Source of the DNA: Mogibacterium sp.
GTDB taxonomy: Bacteria > Bacillota > Clostridia > Peptostreptococcales > Anaerovoracaceae
NCBI GenBank assembly: GCA_017404265.1
Contig: JAFRCS010000015.1
Coordinates: forward strand, 62,001-126,000
Reading direction: 5' to 3'
DNA length: 64,000 bases
Shown piece after piece: positions 25,576-34,603 of this stretch. A model generated the notes under the pieces. It was given only the letters and a program-made list of their open reading frames with translations, did no database searches and was not told where the DNA came from. How positions within the stretch are numbered: the stretch's first letter is position 1; each line of letters begins with the position of its first letter. The position numbers and the translations under genes are program-made.

Positions 25576-27207
25576 CTAGTAATTGTCAGGAAGATCGTTC
25601 TCGAGCAGTATGTATTTGTGCTGCTCCGTTTTCAGTGCATACGCCCTGCTTATGGCATCCTGCACGTTATCGAACACCTCAAGGTCCTTCTCAGGGAATC
25701 CCTTGCTGAGGATGCCTTCTTTTATAGGCTCGGTGTGCTTTCTGCCGACCAGGAATATCCTGTCGCAGCAGTCAGCGGCATATGTGCCGAATTTTCTGTT
25801 GTATTCCGCTTCGTCTTCTCCAAGCTCCACCATGCCCGGCGTGATGAGTATCCTCATGCCGTCCATCAGAGCCAGGGTCTCGACCGCGGCCTTCGATCCT
25901 ATCGGGTTCGAGTTGAAAGCGTCATCGATTATGGTCACATCGCCATGGTTCTTCATCTCCATGCGGTGCGGTACGCTCTGTATCTTCCTTACAGGTATCC
26001 TGAGCTCTGCCAGCGGTATTCCCATCTCGTGTGCCACCGCGATGGCTCCCATGACATTGATGACGTTATGCGCTCCTACCAGTTTCATGGAGAATCTTTC
26101 CGATTCGCCGTCCGGAGCGTTTACGGTGAACTCGGTCCCGTGGTTGGTAAACGATACATCCGAAGCGTAGTATCCGCTTCCGCTCTTTTGCGAGTAGTAG
26201 AGTACCGGATCGTCATAGACCGGCTTGCTGCCCTTTCTCTCATTCAGCATTTCGCTGATATACTCGTTGTCTCCGTTCAGGAAAAGCTTGCCTCCTTCAG
26301 GCAAGGCCTCCGCCAGTTCAAACTTTGTCTTCTTGATGTTGTCGAGGCTCCCAAATGTATCGAGGTGCTGAGGTCCGACAGAAGCGATTATTCCATGATG
26401 AGGATGCACAAGGTCACAGAGTTCTTTGATCTCGCCCACATATCTGGCACCCATTTCGCATACGAATATCTCATGCGAAGGCTTAAGGAACTTTCTGATC
26501 GTAATGACAATGCCCATCGGAGTGTTATAGCTCTCCGGCGTGACCAGCACCCTGTACCTCTGTCTCAGAAGTGTCTCAAGGTAGAACTTGACGCTTGTCT
26601 TGCCGTAGCTTCCCGTTACGCCGATTATCGTCAGGTCCGGGTTTTCATTCAGTATGCGCTTGGCGTCATTTATATAGTGGTTGTTGACGCCCTTTTCGAC
26701 AGGACGGTTGACAGTATTTGCCCACTTGTTGAAATGGAGCTGCATTCCCGTTATGAAGGCCATGAAGCCGCCCGCAGGGAATCCTGCGAGAGCCTTGGAG
26801 CCGCCTCTTCCGACTATGAGAGCCAGCACGATCAGCAGAACGAGACATATCACGATGTCCGACGCGACCATCCTCTTCACTCTTGGAGTGAACTTCAGCG
26901 GTTTCTTGGAGTTCATCTCTTTGAGAAGCCTGTAGACGAGAATTATAACTATCAGCGTGATCCAGATGAGGATATCTGCTGCTATGCCGAACCATGGCTG
27001 TTTTATGATCAGAGACCCGGCGATGCTGATGATTCCCAGGCATGCCGCAAAGCGCAGTATCCACTGCAGGTGTCTGTTGCGGCGGAGCCATTCATTCTGC
27101 TCAGCGTTGATATATCCGTTCAGCTGGAACATGTGCATGTTGTAGCGCAGCGCCAGCCACATCGCAGGCACACCCAGTGCCAGTGAGATCAGAGCGCGTA
27201 TCATCAT
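25576..27207 (-). CDS. membrane-anchored Mur ligase, MurF-like
   Basis: 543 residues. About 130 N-terminal residues hold four hydrophobic segments, unusual for classical soluble MurF. The Mur ligase core follows: ATP loop VTGSYGKTSVKFY, EIFVCEMGARYVGEI and RMEMKNHGDVTIIDDAFNSN, as in MurF (UDP-MurNAc-tripeptide--D-Ala-D-Ala ligase). The ATG overlaps the hydrolase stop by four bases (ATGA) with GGAGGTG as ribosome site. The set hydrolase - Mur ligase - Ddl suggests a dedicated wall-precursor or related amide-ligation unit that may be separate from a main murF elsewhere. Confidence 0.85.
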   Translation of the reverse strand: MMIRALISLALGVPAMWLALRYNMHMFQLNGYINAEQNEWLRRNRHLQWILRFAACLGIISIAGSLIIKQPWFGIAADILIWITLIVIILVYRLLKEMNSKKPLKFTPRVKRMVASDIVICLVLLIVLALIVGRGGSKALAGFPAGGFMAFITGMQLHFNKWANTVNRPVEKGVNNHYINDAKRILNENPDLTIIGVTGSYGKTSVKFYLETLLRQRYRVLVTPESYNTPMGIVITIRKFLKPSHEIFVCEMGARYVGEIKELCDLVHPHHGIIASVGPQHLDTFGSLDNIKKTKFELAEALPEGGKLFLNGDNEYISEMLNERKGSKPVYDDPVLYYSQKSGSGYYASDVSFTNHGTEFTVNAPDGESERFSMKLVGAHNVINVMGAIAVAHEMGIPLAELRIPVRKIQSVPHRMEMKNHGDVTIIDDAFNSNPIGSKAAVETLALMDGMRILITPGMVELGEDEAEYNRKFGTYAADCCDRIFLVGRKHTEPIKEGILSKGFPEKDLEVFDNVQDAISRAYALKTEQHKYILLENDLPDNY

Positions 27208-27992
27208 GCCGCACCTCCGATCCCGAGGAATGACCTCAGTATGTTCCTGAACTCCACAGGTTTGTAGAGGAATGAGAAGTGATCTGTGCCTTCAAGCACA
27301 ACGAGCGCCGCGTTAGGCATCTTAGCTTCCATTTTACGCGCATCGCTTATAGGCGTATCCATGTCAAGATCACCCCAGACCAGCAGAGTCTCCTGCTTAA
27401 CAAGAGGCATTATACTCTGCAGGTCTTCATTGACCGCCATGACAAGGCACTTCTTCATCATAGGGCTTGCAGCCTTGTAGTCTTCAGACCCCTGCTTGCT
27501 CATCCAGTAATCGATGACCTCCGGGAACAGCGGGTAGACCAGCTTGCTCTTGAGGAAGTTTCTCTTGAGCTTGTATATCCTGACCCTGAACTGTTGCGAG
27601 GCTGTCTTTTCAGGCATGACGCCGGCACTGTCGGCGAGCACTATCCTCTCGATCTCAAACGGCAGGTTTTCCCTGGCTGCCAGTTTTATGATGACTCTGC
27701 CGCCGTACGAATGACCAAAAAGTACGGTCTTCTTTATACCCAGTTTCTCCATGAATCCGCAGAAGAAATCGGCATAAGCGTCGACGTTCCATGGCTCTTT
27801 CGGCTCATCACTGGCGCCAAAGCCCGGAAGATCAAATTGAACGACCCTGTATGTGTCGTTTACGGCAGCGGCAACCGAATCATACAGCCCCATCTCTGTG
27901 CCCCATCCCTGAAGGATGACCATGGTGTGAGCCGCGTCATCAGGTCCGCTTATCTTATAATTGATATCCAATCCATTTATGTCCATATTCAT
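27204..27992 (-). CDS. alpha/beta hydrolase
   Basis: 262 residues. The nucleophile elbow is GHSYGG, and EGTDHFSFL near the C terminus supplies the His; an Asp is in LLVWGDLDMDTP. The oxyanion region is ILQGWGTE. Such folds include esterases, peptidases and lipases; the substrate is not readable. The gene is translationally coupled to the Mur ligase. The start could be 27992 or the ATG two codons later; neither has a convincing ribosome site, while TACAAT with an extended TGG lies just upstream (28008-28003), so the transcript may start almost at the codon. Confidence 0.8.
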   Translation of the reverse strand: MNMDINGLDINYKISGPDDAAHTMVILQGWGTEMGLYDSVAAAVNDTYRVVQFDLPGFGASDEPKEPWNVDAYADFFCGFMEKLGIKKTVLFGHSYGGRVIIKLAARENLPFEIERIVLADSAGVMPEKTASQQFRVRIYKLKRNFLKSKLVYPLFPEVIDYWMSKQGSEDYKAASPMMKKCLVMAVNEDLQSIMPLVKQETLLVWGDLDMDTPISDARKMEAKMPNAALVVLEGTDHFSFLYKPVEFRNILRSFLGIGGAA

Positions 27993-28010
27993 ACAGAGTA
28001 TATTGTACCA

Positions 28011-28038
28011 TAAAAAAGACGCGTATATAACGCGTCTT
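28011..28038 (-). terminator. terminator after xpt
   Basis: Stem AAGACGCG (28038-28031 read on the minus strand) / CGCGTCTT with a 7-base loop, followed by TTTTTTA on the minus strand. It separates xpt from the hydrolase operon. Confidence 0.8.
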
Positions 28039-28083
28039 AAGAACTGTTCAGTCTGTTATACAGATGTCCGAACTGTCAGATTA

Positions 28084-28659
28084 TTATTGTTTGCGGAATA
28101 CGACGCCCTCGTCAGTCATCTCGTCGATTATCGCCAGCGACTCCACTCTGTAGCCTTTTTCTCTCAAAGCGTCGCCGCCCAGCTGGAATCCCTTCTCTAT
28201 CGCGGCGGCGCAGCCTACGACAGTAGCTCCTGCCTGCTCTACGATACTGATCAGTCCTGTGAGTGCGCTTCCGTGAGCCAGGAAGTCATCTACAATGAGT
28301 ATGCGGTCATCAGGCGAAATGAACTCTTTTGTCACTACAACGTTGTTGGTATCGCCGTGCGTGAACGATTTGACCGGAACAGTATATACATCGGATGCGA
28401 TGTTCGATCCCTTGTGTTTCTTTGCGTATACCACCGGAAGGCCCATGGCAAAGCCTGCGGATATCGCAATAGGTATGCCTGATGCTTCTATGGTGAAAAT
28501 TTTTGTCGCACCACAGTCCTTGAACAAACGGGCTATCTCGTCTCCGATCTCCCTCATGAAGCCTATATCCACCTGCTGATTAAGAAAGCTTCCTACTTTC
28601 AGCACTCCACCCGGCAGAACCTTGCCCTCTGCCAGGATCTTCTGTTCCATCTTTTTCAT
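28084..28659 (-). CDS. xpt: xanthine phosphoribosyltransferase
   Basis: 191 residues, normal for Xpt. The PRPP-binding motif is ILIVDDFLAHGSA; the N terminus MEQKILAEGKVLPGGVLKVG.. and VVYAKKHKG fit Xpt rather than hypoxanthine or adenine transferases. It converts xanthine plus PRPP to XMP. AAAGGAG is ten bases before the ATG. It lies 21 bases after ygeY and ends at a terminator, so salvage of xanthine is cotranscribed with a purine-island hydrolase. I see no guanine riboswitch in front of it; the leader would be that of ygeY. Confidence 0.92.
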   Translation of the reverse strand: MKKMEQKILAEGKVLPGGVLKVGSFLNQQVDIGFMREIGDEIARLFKDCGATKIFTIEASGIPIAISAGFAMGLPVVYAKKHKGSNIASDVYTVPVKSFTHGDTNNVVVTKEFISPDDRILIVDDFLAHGSALTGLISIVEQAGATVVGCAAAIEKGFQLGGDALREKGYRVESLAIIDEMTDEGVVFRKQ

Positions 28660-28680
28660 AGACGCGTGATCTCCTTTATT

Positions 28681-30081
28681 TTATTTGATATCGTTATTGG
28701 TCTTGCCCTGACGGAACTGGCTTACGTCGCCTGTCTTCTCCTGGTCAGGATACAGAGGAATGGCTGCAGCATATAGAGCTGCGCATGTCACGAGGTCCTG
28801 TTTCCATGTGATCTCGTTAGGAGCATGAGCCTGACTCTCAGCGCCAGGACCGAATCCTACGCAAGGGATGCCGTAACGCCCCTGAATGGATACGCCGTTT
28901 GTTGAGAATGTCCACTTGTCGCAGAGCGGGCGTCCGTCTCTGAGGTGCATAGCGCTAGGCGACCCTATCCTCTTCTCGCCAAAGAGAGCCTTGTGAGCCT
29001 CAACAAGAGCCTTAACGTGAGCAGAGCTCTCCTTGTTTATCCATGTCGGGAAGTAGCACTCTGTCTCATAGACTTCGTTCTTCCAGGACGGACGGTCGTA
29101 CATGTACATCGACACCTTCACATCATCGCCGTACTTCTGTACGCTCGGAAGCTGTCTTACTTCTTCAAGGCAGCTGTCCCATGTTTCGCCGGCTGTCATT
29201 CTTCTGTCGATAGAGATCGCGCAGGAGTCAGCTACAGCGCAGCGGCTAGGCGATGTATAGAAGATCTGAGATACCGCGCATGTGCCGCGTCCGAGGAATC
29301 TGGCGTCTTCGTAATGATCCGGATTGAACTTAGGATCGAGCATCTTTGCAAGTCCGCGTATAGAAGTGCTCTCCGTGCAGTCGTTGTTGTTGAGAGCTCT
29401 TACGTCACTGATGATGTCAGCCATCTTGTAGATAGCGTTGTCGCCTCTCTCAGGAGCGGATCCGTGGCAGGAGACGCCCTTCACATCTACTCTGATCTCC
29501 ATGCGGCCTCTGTGTCCGCGGTAGATTCCGCCGTCTGTCGGCTCTGTCGAGATGACGAAGTCGATCTTAGAAGCTGCATCCTCAGGACCGTTGAAGTACT
29601 TGTTGACGATGTACTGCCAGCACATTCCGTCGCAGTCCTCCTCCATTACGGAGCCGACTACCATGATCTTGTAGCCTTCAGGGATGAGTCCGAGATCCTT
29701 CATGATCTTTGTGCCGTATACGGCGCTCGACATTCCGCCTTCCTGATCGGAACCGCCGCGGCCGTAGATGATGTCATCTGTCTCATAGCCTTCATACGGA
29801 TCTGCTTCCCAGTTATTGATATTGCCAATGCCTACAGTGTCGATGTGGGAGTCGATCGCGATGATCTTGTCGCCATCTCCCATCCAGCCGATGACGTTGC
29901 CGAGTCCGTCGACTTCGACCTTGTCATATCCGAGCTTTTCCATCTCTGCCTTGATGCATGCCACGACCTCGCCTTCCTCAGCGCTCTCGCTCGGATGTGA
30001 GATCATGTCTCTGAGGAACCTGCTCATGTCAGGTCCGTATTTTTCAGCAGCTTTCTTTATCGCTTCATAATCCGGTGTCAT
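28681..30081 (-). CDS. ygeY: YgeY, selenium-metabolism-linked M20 metallohydrolase
   Basis: 466 residues, M20 peptidase fold with metal-site blocks [21 protein letters not shown] and SVMEEDCDG, and a dimerisation domain carrying [12 protein letters not shown]. YgeY clusters with Mo/Se hydroxylase genes in many anaerobes and has been tied to anaerobic urate/purine breakdown, probably hydrolysing an amide or carbamoyl intermediate; the exact reaction is not certain. AAGGAGG precedes the ATG. It is divergent from the YheO-type regulator, with an intergenic region of about 110 bases. Confidence 0.9.
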   Translation of the reverse strand: MTPDYEAIKKAAEKYGPDMSRFLRDMISHPSESAEEGEVVACIKAEMEKLGYDKVEVDGLGNVIGWMGDGDKIIAIDSHIDTVGIGNINNWEADPYEGYETDDIIYGRGGSDQEGGMSSAVYGTKIMKDLGLIPEGYKIMVVGSVMEEDCDGMCWQYIVNKYFNGPEDAASKIDFVISTEPTDGGIYRGHRGRMEIRVDVKGVSCHGSAPERGDNAIYKMADIISDVRALNNNDCTESTSIRGLAKMLDPKFNPDHYEDARFLGRGTCAVSQIFYTSPSRCAVADSCAISIDRRMTAGETWDSCLEEVRQLPSVQKYGDDVKVSMYMYDRPSWKNEVYETECYFPTWINKESSAHVKALVEAHKALFGEKRIGSPSAMHLRDGRPLCDKWTFSTNGVSIQGRYGIPCVGFGPGAESQAHAPNEITWKQDLVTCAALYAAAIPLYPDQEKTGDVSQFRQGKTNNDIK

Positions 30082-30118
30082 CTTGTTCCTCCTTCATGAC
30101 GATGATGATTAATTTTTA

Positions 30119-30146
30119 TTGTGAAAAAATATTATTTTGGTAAAAT
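30119..30146 (+). promoter_or_regulatory. promoter of the YheO-type regulator
   Basis: TTGTGA (30119-30124), 16 bases, TAAAAT (30141-30146) with an extended -10 TGG before it. The spacer holds an AT-rich stretch (ATTATTTTGG) that resembles other gaps of the island. The region also must hold the ygeY promoter on the other strand, not confidently placed. Confidence 0.55.
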
Positions 30147-30191
30147 TAGTTTATCCTTATGCAATGTGTCACACGAAAGCGGGTACATCAC

Positions 30192-30839
30192 ATGAATCAC
30201 GATATTGAGTTTGAATTCGCTAAGCGCATGGCTAAAGGCCTTGCCGGCCAGTTCGGCCAGAACTGTGAGGTCGTCATCCATGATCTCCGCGGCAATGACC
30301 TTGAGCATTCCATCATAGCGATAGAGAATGGCCATGTGACCGGCCGCTCCATAGGAGACGGTCCGTCTCATATAGTGCTTGAGTCCCTCAAAGGGGATCC
30401 CAAAATGCTGCAGGACCGTATCTCATATTTGACCAGGACTTCCGACGGCAGAGTTCTCAAGTCCACCACGCTTTTCATACGTGATGATGAAGACAGGGTC
30501 ATCGGACTTCTGGGCATCAACTACGATATCAGCATGCTGGTATCGCTGGAAGGGTCGCTGCGTGACTTCACCGGTCAGGACAGACTCACTTCAGAGCCTG
30601 AAGCCATATCGCGTAACGTCGCTGATCTTCTGGATGAGCTCCTTGAGCACAGCGTCAGTCTGGTCGGTAAGCCGACAGCCATGATGAGCAAGGATGATAA
30701 GATCCGTGCCATCAGGTTCCTCGACGATAACGGCGCCTTCCTGATCACAAAATCAGGTCCTAAGGTATGCCAGTATTTCGGCATATCCACCTATACGCTC
30801 TACAGCTATCTCGATGAGATCAGAAAGACCTCCGAGTGA
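30192..30839 (+). CDS. YheO/DauR-type transcriptional regulator (PAS_6 plus HTH_22)
   Basis: 215 residues. The N-terminal YheO-like PAS domain (about 1-120; CEVVIHDLRGNDLEHSI and GINYDIS) is followed by a C-terminal helix-turn-helix (about 150-215; KDDKIRAIRFLDDNGAF and FGISTYTLYSYLDE). Such proteins sense small ligands and control catabolic genes, DauR regulating D-arginine use. It stands alone on the + strand inside the minus-strand island between ygeY and yqeA, so it probably controls one or both. The start at 30192 is preferred over 30159, which lies at the expected transcript start. Confidence 0.82.
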   Translation: MNHDIEFEFAKRMAKGLAGQFGQNCEVVIHDLRGNDLEHSIIAIENGHVTGRSIGDGPSHIVLESLKGDPKMLQDRISYLTRTSDGRVLKSTTLFIRDDEDRVIGLLGINYDISMLVSLEGSLRDFTGQDRLTSEPEAISRNVADLLDELLEHSVSLVGKPTAMMSKDDKIRAIRFLDDNGAFLITKSGPKVCQYFGISTYTLYSYLDEIRKTSE

Positions 30840-30855
30840 ACAAAAATGCGCTGAT

Positions 30856-30884
30856 GCGCGCCTCATAAGAGGCGCGCTTTTATT
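30856..30884 (+). terminator. terminator of the YheO-type regulator
   Basis: Nine-base stem GCGCGCCTC (30856-30864)/GAGGCGCGC (30869-30877) with loop ATAA and TTTTATT after it. It touches the stop codon of the converging carbamate kinase gene. Confidence 0.85.
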
Positions 30885-31827
30885 ATGCGTGTATCCTTGT
30901 TCCGGTCTTGCCGTTGATGCCGTCCTTTGCCTTCTCAAGCAGTGTGATCAGAGCTACCCTGCCCGGCTTTGACTCAGCGAATTTGACCGCTGCTTCTATC
31001 TTAGGAAGCATCGATCCCGGGGCAAACTGCCCTTCAGCAATGTACTTCCTGGCCTCATCAGGTGTGAGATCATCGAGCCACTGCTGATCAGGCTTATTGA
31101 AGTTGATGGCGGCTTTCTCCACAGCTGTGAGTATGATCAGGAAGTCCGCATCCAGCTCCTCTGCCAGAAGCTCTGACGCGCGGTCCTTATCTATAACAGC
31201 AGGAGCACCTTTCAGGTGGTGGTTCTCTGTCTTGAATACAGGGATGCCGCCACCGCCTGCACCGATAACGACGTAACCGGCATCCGCAAGCGTCCTGATG
31301 GTATCGATCTCAATGATGGAAATCGGTTCAGGGCTCGCGACCACTCTTCTGTAGCCTCTGCCGGAGTCTTCGATAAAGACATGATTTCTAAGCGCTGCCT
31401 TGGCCTCCGCTTCTTCCTTGGTAAGGAACGGGCCTATAGGCTTTGTAGGATTCTGAAACGCAGGATCGTCAGGATCAACTTCTACCTGTGTAAGCACGCA
31501 GGAAACACCCTTGTTGATGCCTCTGTCCAGAAGTTCCTCTCTAAGTTTGTTTGTGACATCATATCCGATATAGCCCTGGCTCATCGCCGTGCATACGGAC
31601 AGCGGAAAGTGCGGATGCTTTTCCGGATTCTCTCTTGAGAGAAGTGTCATGGCGTCCTGAATGACTCCGACCTGAGGACCGTTTCCGTGAGTGACAACTA
31701 CTTCGTAGCCGTCCTCAACAAGATCCGCTATCGGCTTAACGGCATCCGTTACGGATATCATCTGTTCTACCAGATTGCTGCCCAGAGCGTTTCCGCCCAG
31801 AGCTACTACTATTTTTTTGTTTGCCAT
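30883..31827 (-). CDS. yqeA: carbamate kinase, YqeA/ArcC type
   Basis: 314 residues, full length. VVALGGNAL, VVTHGNGPQVG and GAGGGGIPV are the nucleotide and carbamate-site blocks of the family. The enzyme takes phosphate from carbamoyl phosphate to ADP, giving ATP, NH3 and CO2. It follows ygeW by 36 bases; together YgeW and YqeA make the energy-conserving end of purine ring breakdown. The gap holds a perfect 12-bp palindrome (31841-31852) just ahead of the AAGGACA ribosome site. Confidence 0.93.
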   Translation of the reverse strand: MANKKIVVALGGNALGSNLVEQMISVTDAVKPIADLVEDGYEVVVTHGNGPQVGVIQDAMTLLSRENPEKHPHFPLSVCTAMSQGYIGYDVTNKLREELLDRGINKGVSCVLTQVEVDPDDPAFQNPTKPIGPFLTKEEAEAKAALRNHVFIEDSGRGYRRVVASPEPISIIEIDTIRTLADAGYVVIGAGGGGIPVFKTENHHLKGAPAVIDKDRASELLAEELDADFLIILTAVEKAAINFNKPDQQWLDDLTPDEARKYIAEGQFAPGSMLPKIEAAVKFAESKPGRVALITLLEKAKDGINGKTGTRIHA

Positions 31828-31840
31828 AATCGTTGTCCTT

Positions 31841-31852
31841 GAGTGATCACTC
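31841..31852. other. 12-bp palindrome in the ygeW-yqeA gap
   Basis: GAGTGATCACTC, perfectly self-complementary, 14 bases before the yqeA start. As RNA it could form only a short hairpin; it may be an operator, a processing site or chance. Confidence 0.35.
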
Positions 31853-31863
31853 GGTTCTGAGCT

Positions 31864-33063
31864 TTATTCAAATACTCTTCTTGGATCCGCTTCGCCGTCA
31901 AGCTTCTTGAGAGCAGCAACAGGATCCTTTACCTTTGCGAGGAAGATCATTGCCGCGATCACGTATGGCTTGTTGGAAGCTTCTTTATAGAGGGAATCAC
32001 GCGCGTGGTCAAATACCTTTGCAGTGACCTCACCGTGCTCGCAGGAGATTCCCTGGATATCTGCAGGAAGCGGATGCATGTAGATGGTGTCAAGACCGTT
32101 CTTTGTCAGCTCCATCATAGCATCATCAACTACCCAGTCCTGATGGGTCGCGTTCTGCGCAAGCAACTCCTTCTCCAGTTTGTCGATGCCGTCAAAGTCG
32201 CCCTTTCCGTAGAGGTCCGTACGGATCTCCATTGCCTTGAAAGGAGCCCAGCTCTTAGGATATACGACGTCAGCATCCTTGAATGCTTCCTTCATGTCAT
32301 TGGTCACGGAGAAGCTTCCGCCGGATTCAGCAGCGTTCTTCTTTGCTACCTCAACCACATCGCTCATTACTTCGTATCCTTCCGGATGAGCAAGGACTAC
32401 ATCCATTCCGAAACGTGTAAGAAGTCCGATGATGCCCTGCGGTACCGAGAGAGGCTTGCCGTATGACGGGGAGTATGCCCAGCTCATGGCGATCTTCTTG
32501 CCCTTCAGGTTTTCCACGCCGCCGAACTCATGGATGATGTGCAGCGCGTCTGCCAGAGACTGTGTCGGGTGATCGATGTCGCACTGGAGGTTTACGAGTG
32601 TCGGCTTCTGCTCGAGCTCGCCGTCCCTTGCCGCCTGCTTTACGGAGTCAACTACCTCATGCATGTAGGCGTTGCCCTTGCCGATGTACATGTCATCGCG
32701 GATACCGATGACGTCTGCCATGAACGAGATCATGGTTGCTGTCTCACGTACTGTTTCTCCGTGAGCGATCTGTGACTTCTTCTCATCGAGGTCCTGCACC
32801 TCAAGTCCGAGCAGGTTGCATGCGCTCGCGAATGAGAATCTGGTACGTGTCGAGTTGTCCCTGAAGATCGAGATGCCGAGTCCGGAATCAAAGATCTTTG
32901 AGGATTTGTTGCGCTCTCTGAGATCTCTCAGCGCGTCAGCTACTGTGAATACCGCCTCGATCTCATCGTCCGTCTTCTCCCATGTCAGGAAGAAGTCGTT
33001 CTCATACATGTTGGCGATGTCAAGTTTCGCCAGCTTTTCAGCAAGTTCTGTTGTCTTTGACAT
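31864..33063 (-). CDS. ygeW: YgeW, knotted carbamoyltransferase
   Basis: 399 residues. The carbamoyl-phosphate site FRDNSTRTRFSFASA and the following HPTQSLAD identify the aspartate/ornithine transcarbamoylase superfamily, and the length and DLDEKKSQIAHGETVRET fit the YgeW subgroup. YgeW is thought to form carbamoyl phosphate from a carbamoylated purine-derived intermediate (the reverse, catabolic direction); the true acceptor is debated. AAAGGAG lies before the ATG. It has its own promoter and direct repeats upstream, and yqeA follows. Confidence 0.92.
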   Translation of the reverse strand: MSKTTELAEKLAKLDIANMYENDFFLTWEKTDDEIEAVFTVADALRDLRERNKSSKIFDSGLGISIFRDNSTRTRFSFASACNLLGLEVQDLDEKKSQIAHGETVRETATMISFMADVIGIRDDMYIGKGNAYMHEVVDSVKQAARDGELEQKPTLVNLQCDIDHPTQSLADALHIIHEFGGVENLKGKKIAMSWAYSPSYGKPLSVPQGIIGLLTRFGMDVVLAHPEGYEVMSDVVEVAKKNAAESGGSFSVTNDMKEAFKDADVVYPKSWAPFKAMEIRTDLYGKGDFDGIDKLEKELLAQNATHQDWVVDDAMMELTKNGLDTIYMHPLPADIQGISCEHGEVTAKVFDHARDSLYKEASNKPYVIAAMIFLAKVKDPVAALKKLDGEADPRRVFE

Positions 33064-33100
33064 AGTTTTCTCCTTTGCTGTTTTATAAAGTGATTGGTAT

Positions 33101-33134
33101 GTTATCTAAAATATTTTTTTGTTTCCTAAACTAT
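33101..33134. promoter_or_regulatory. 20-bp-spaced direct repeats ahead of ygeW
   Basis: GTTATCTAAAATAT (33101-33114) and GTTTCCTAAACTAT (33121-33134) agree at 11 of 14 positions and are offset by exactly 20 bases, so a protein could touch both from the same face. They lie downstream of the ygeW -10 box. Binding-site function is inferred. Confidence 0.45.
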
Positions 33135-33138
33135 TTTT

Positions 33139-33166
33139 ATTATACGCTGTATCTTGCCTGTTTCAA
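33139..33166 (-). promoter_or_regulatory. promoter of ygeW-yqeA
   Basis: On the minus strand TTGAAA (33166-33161), 16 bases, TATAAT (33144-33139). It breaks the long island run into a separate ygeW-yqeA unit. Confidence 0.75.
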
Positions 33167-33184
33167 TGAGTTTTTGTAAAAACA

Positions 33185-34603
33185 TCAGCCTGTAACAAGC
33201 ACACTGTTTCCGCGTTTGAGATACCTGCCGTCTCCCTTCTTTCCGAGGAACTTTCCTTCACTCACGATCTCGTTTCCTCTGAGGAAGACCCGCTCTATGC
33301 ATCCCTGAAGCTCCATGCCCTCATAGCACGAATAATCGGAAGCGCCACGGATGAAATCCTTATCGATCCTTGTTGTTTTTGAAGGATCGATGATGACGAT
33401 GTCCGCGTCTGTGCCGGCCTCCAGGCTTCCCTTCTGAGGATACATGCCAAACATGCGGCACGGCTCCGAAGAGCTGTATTTTACGACCTGAGGCAAGCTT
33501 ATGCGTCCCTTCATAAAGCCTTCGGAGAATAGCAGCATAAGTCTCTCCTGTACTCCCGGGGCTCCGTTAGGGCACCTGGTGAAATCATCTTTTCCGTATT
33601 GTTTCTCGGCCTTGCCCTCCTTAAAGTGGAATGGGCAATGATCGGTCGCTACCGTATCTATGATCCCGCCTTCCTTCAGCGCGGCCCAGAGCTCTTCCCT
33701 GTCCTGATCCTTGCGGAGCGGCGGCGACATTATCGCCTTAAGACCCTCCTTTGGATCTTCGTACTCGTCATCTGTTAGTACCAGATACTGTACGCAGGTC
33801 TCTACTCCGAGGTTAGGCCTTTTCTCTGACCTCGCTCTAATGACCTCGTGAAGACCTTCAGCGCTCGACAGGTGCACTATGTAGAGCGGAGCGTCTCCCG
33901 CCATCGCGGCAAGATGTATCATCCTGTTGACTGCCTCTGCCTCGCATCTCGCAGGTCTGCTGAGCGGATGGTATTTCGCTTCAGTGCGTCCGGTCTCCAC
34001 AAATTCCTTGCGGAGCTGCTGAATAACGCCGTGGTTTTCGCAGTGTACGGTTATGACTACTCCGGCTTCCTTCGCAGCACGCAGGACGTTGAATATCTCA
34101 TCATCGAGAAGCATGTAGTCATACGTCATATATATCTTGACGCTGCTTATGCCCTCTTTTTCCTTGATCTCCGCAAGCTCTTTCAATCTGTCTTCCGTGA
34201 TAGGGTGCTGCATGACTCCGTGGAAGCCGTAATCGATCACAGCTTTGCCATCAGCCAGTTTGTGGTACTCATTGACCTGGTGCCAGAGGCTGCAGTCCTT
34301 AGGGCCAAAAGCCATGTGGTCGACTATTGTAGTCGTACCTCCGCAGGCGGCCGCGACAGTGCCGTCGTAGAAGTCATCGATCGCGCGGGCGATACCTACG
34401 TCCAGGTCCATGTGCGTATGCACATCGACAGCTCCCGGTATCACATACTTGCCTGCAGCGTCTATGACTTCAGCTCCTTCTGCGCTGAGATCCTCTCCGA
34501 CTTCAACTATCCTCTCATCCTCGATCAGGATGTCTCCCTTGAAGAGCCGGGAGTCAGTCGCTATGTTTCCGTTTTTGATGAGCTTTTTCATGTTATCACT
34601 CAC
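33185..34603 (-). CDS. hyuA: HyuA, dihydropyrimidinase/hydantoinase-like cyclic amidase
   Basis: 472 residues, cyclic amidohydrolase. Metal-site residues appear in VDVHTHMD, the carbamylatable Lys in SSVKIYMTYD, then VHCENHG, IVHLSS and ATDHCPF; RCPNGAPGVQ is close to E. coli HyuA. It opens cyclic ureide rings (hydantoin or a purine-derived imidazole/pyrimidine). The frame starts at a GTG that overlaps the preceding stop (GTGA); an ATG four codons on is an alternative. Last gene of the long MerR-headed run. Confidence 0.88.
   Translation of the reverse strand: MSDNMKKLIKNGNIATDSRLFKGDILIEDERIVEVGEDLSAEGAEVIDAAGKYVIPGAVDVHTHMDLDVGIARAIDDFYDGTVAAACGGTTTIVDHMAFGPKDCSLWHQVNEYHKLADGKAVIDYGFHGVMQHPITEDRLKELAEIKEKEGISSVKIYMTYDYMLLDDEIFNVLRAAKEAGVVITVHCENHGVIQQLRKEFVETGRTEAKYHPLSRPARCEAEAVNRMIHLAAMAGDAPLYIVHLSSAEGLHEVIRARSEKRPNLGVETCVQYLVLTDDEYEDPKEGLKAIMSPPLRKDQDREELWAALKEGGIIDTVATDHCPFHFKEGKAEKQYGKDDFTRCPNGAPGVQERLMLLFSEGFMKGRISLPQVVKYSSSEPCRMFGMYPQKGSLEAGTDADIVIIDPSKTTRIDKDFIRGASDYSCYEGMELQGCIERVFLRGNEIVSEGKFLGKKGDGRYLKRGNSVLVTG

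Noticed and set aside
25243..27186. 647-residue open frame opposite ddl and the Mur ligase
   Set aside because: Spans two well-identified genes on the other strand; no domain recognisable.
28660..28680. guanine riboswitch before xpt
   Set aside because: Only 21 bases separate ygeY from xpt, and no riboswitch core is found before ygeY either.
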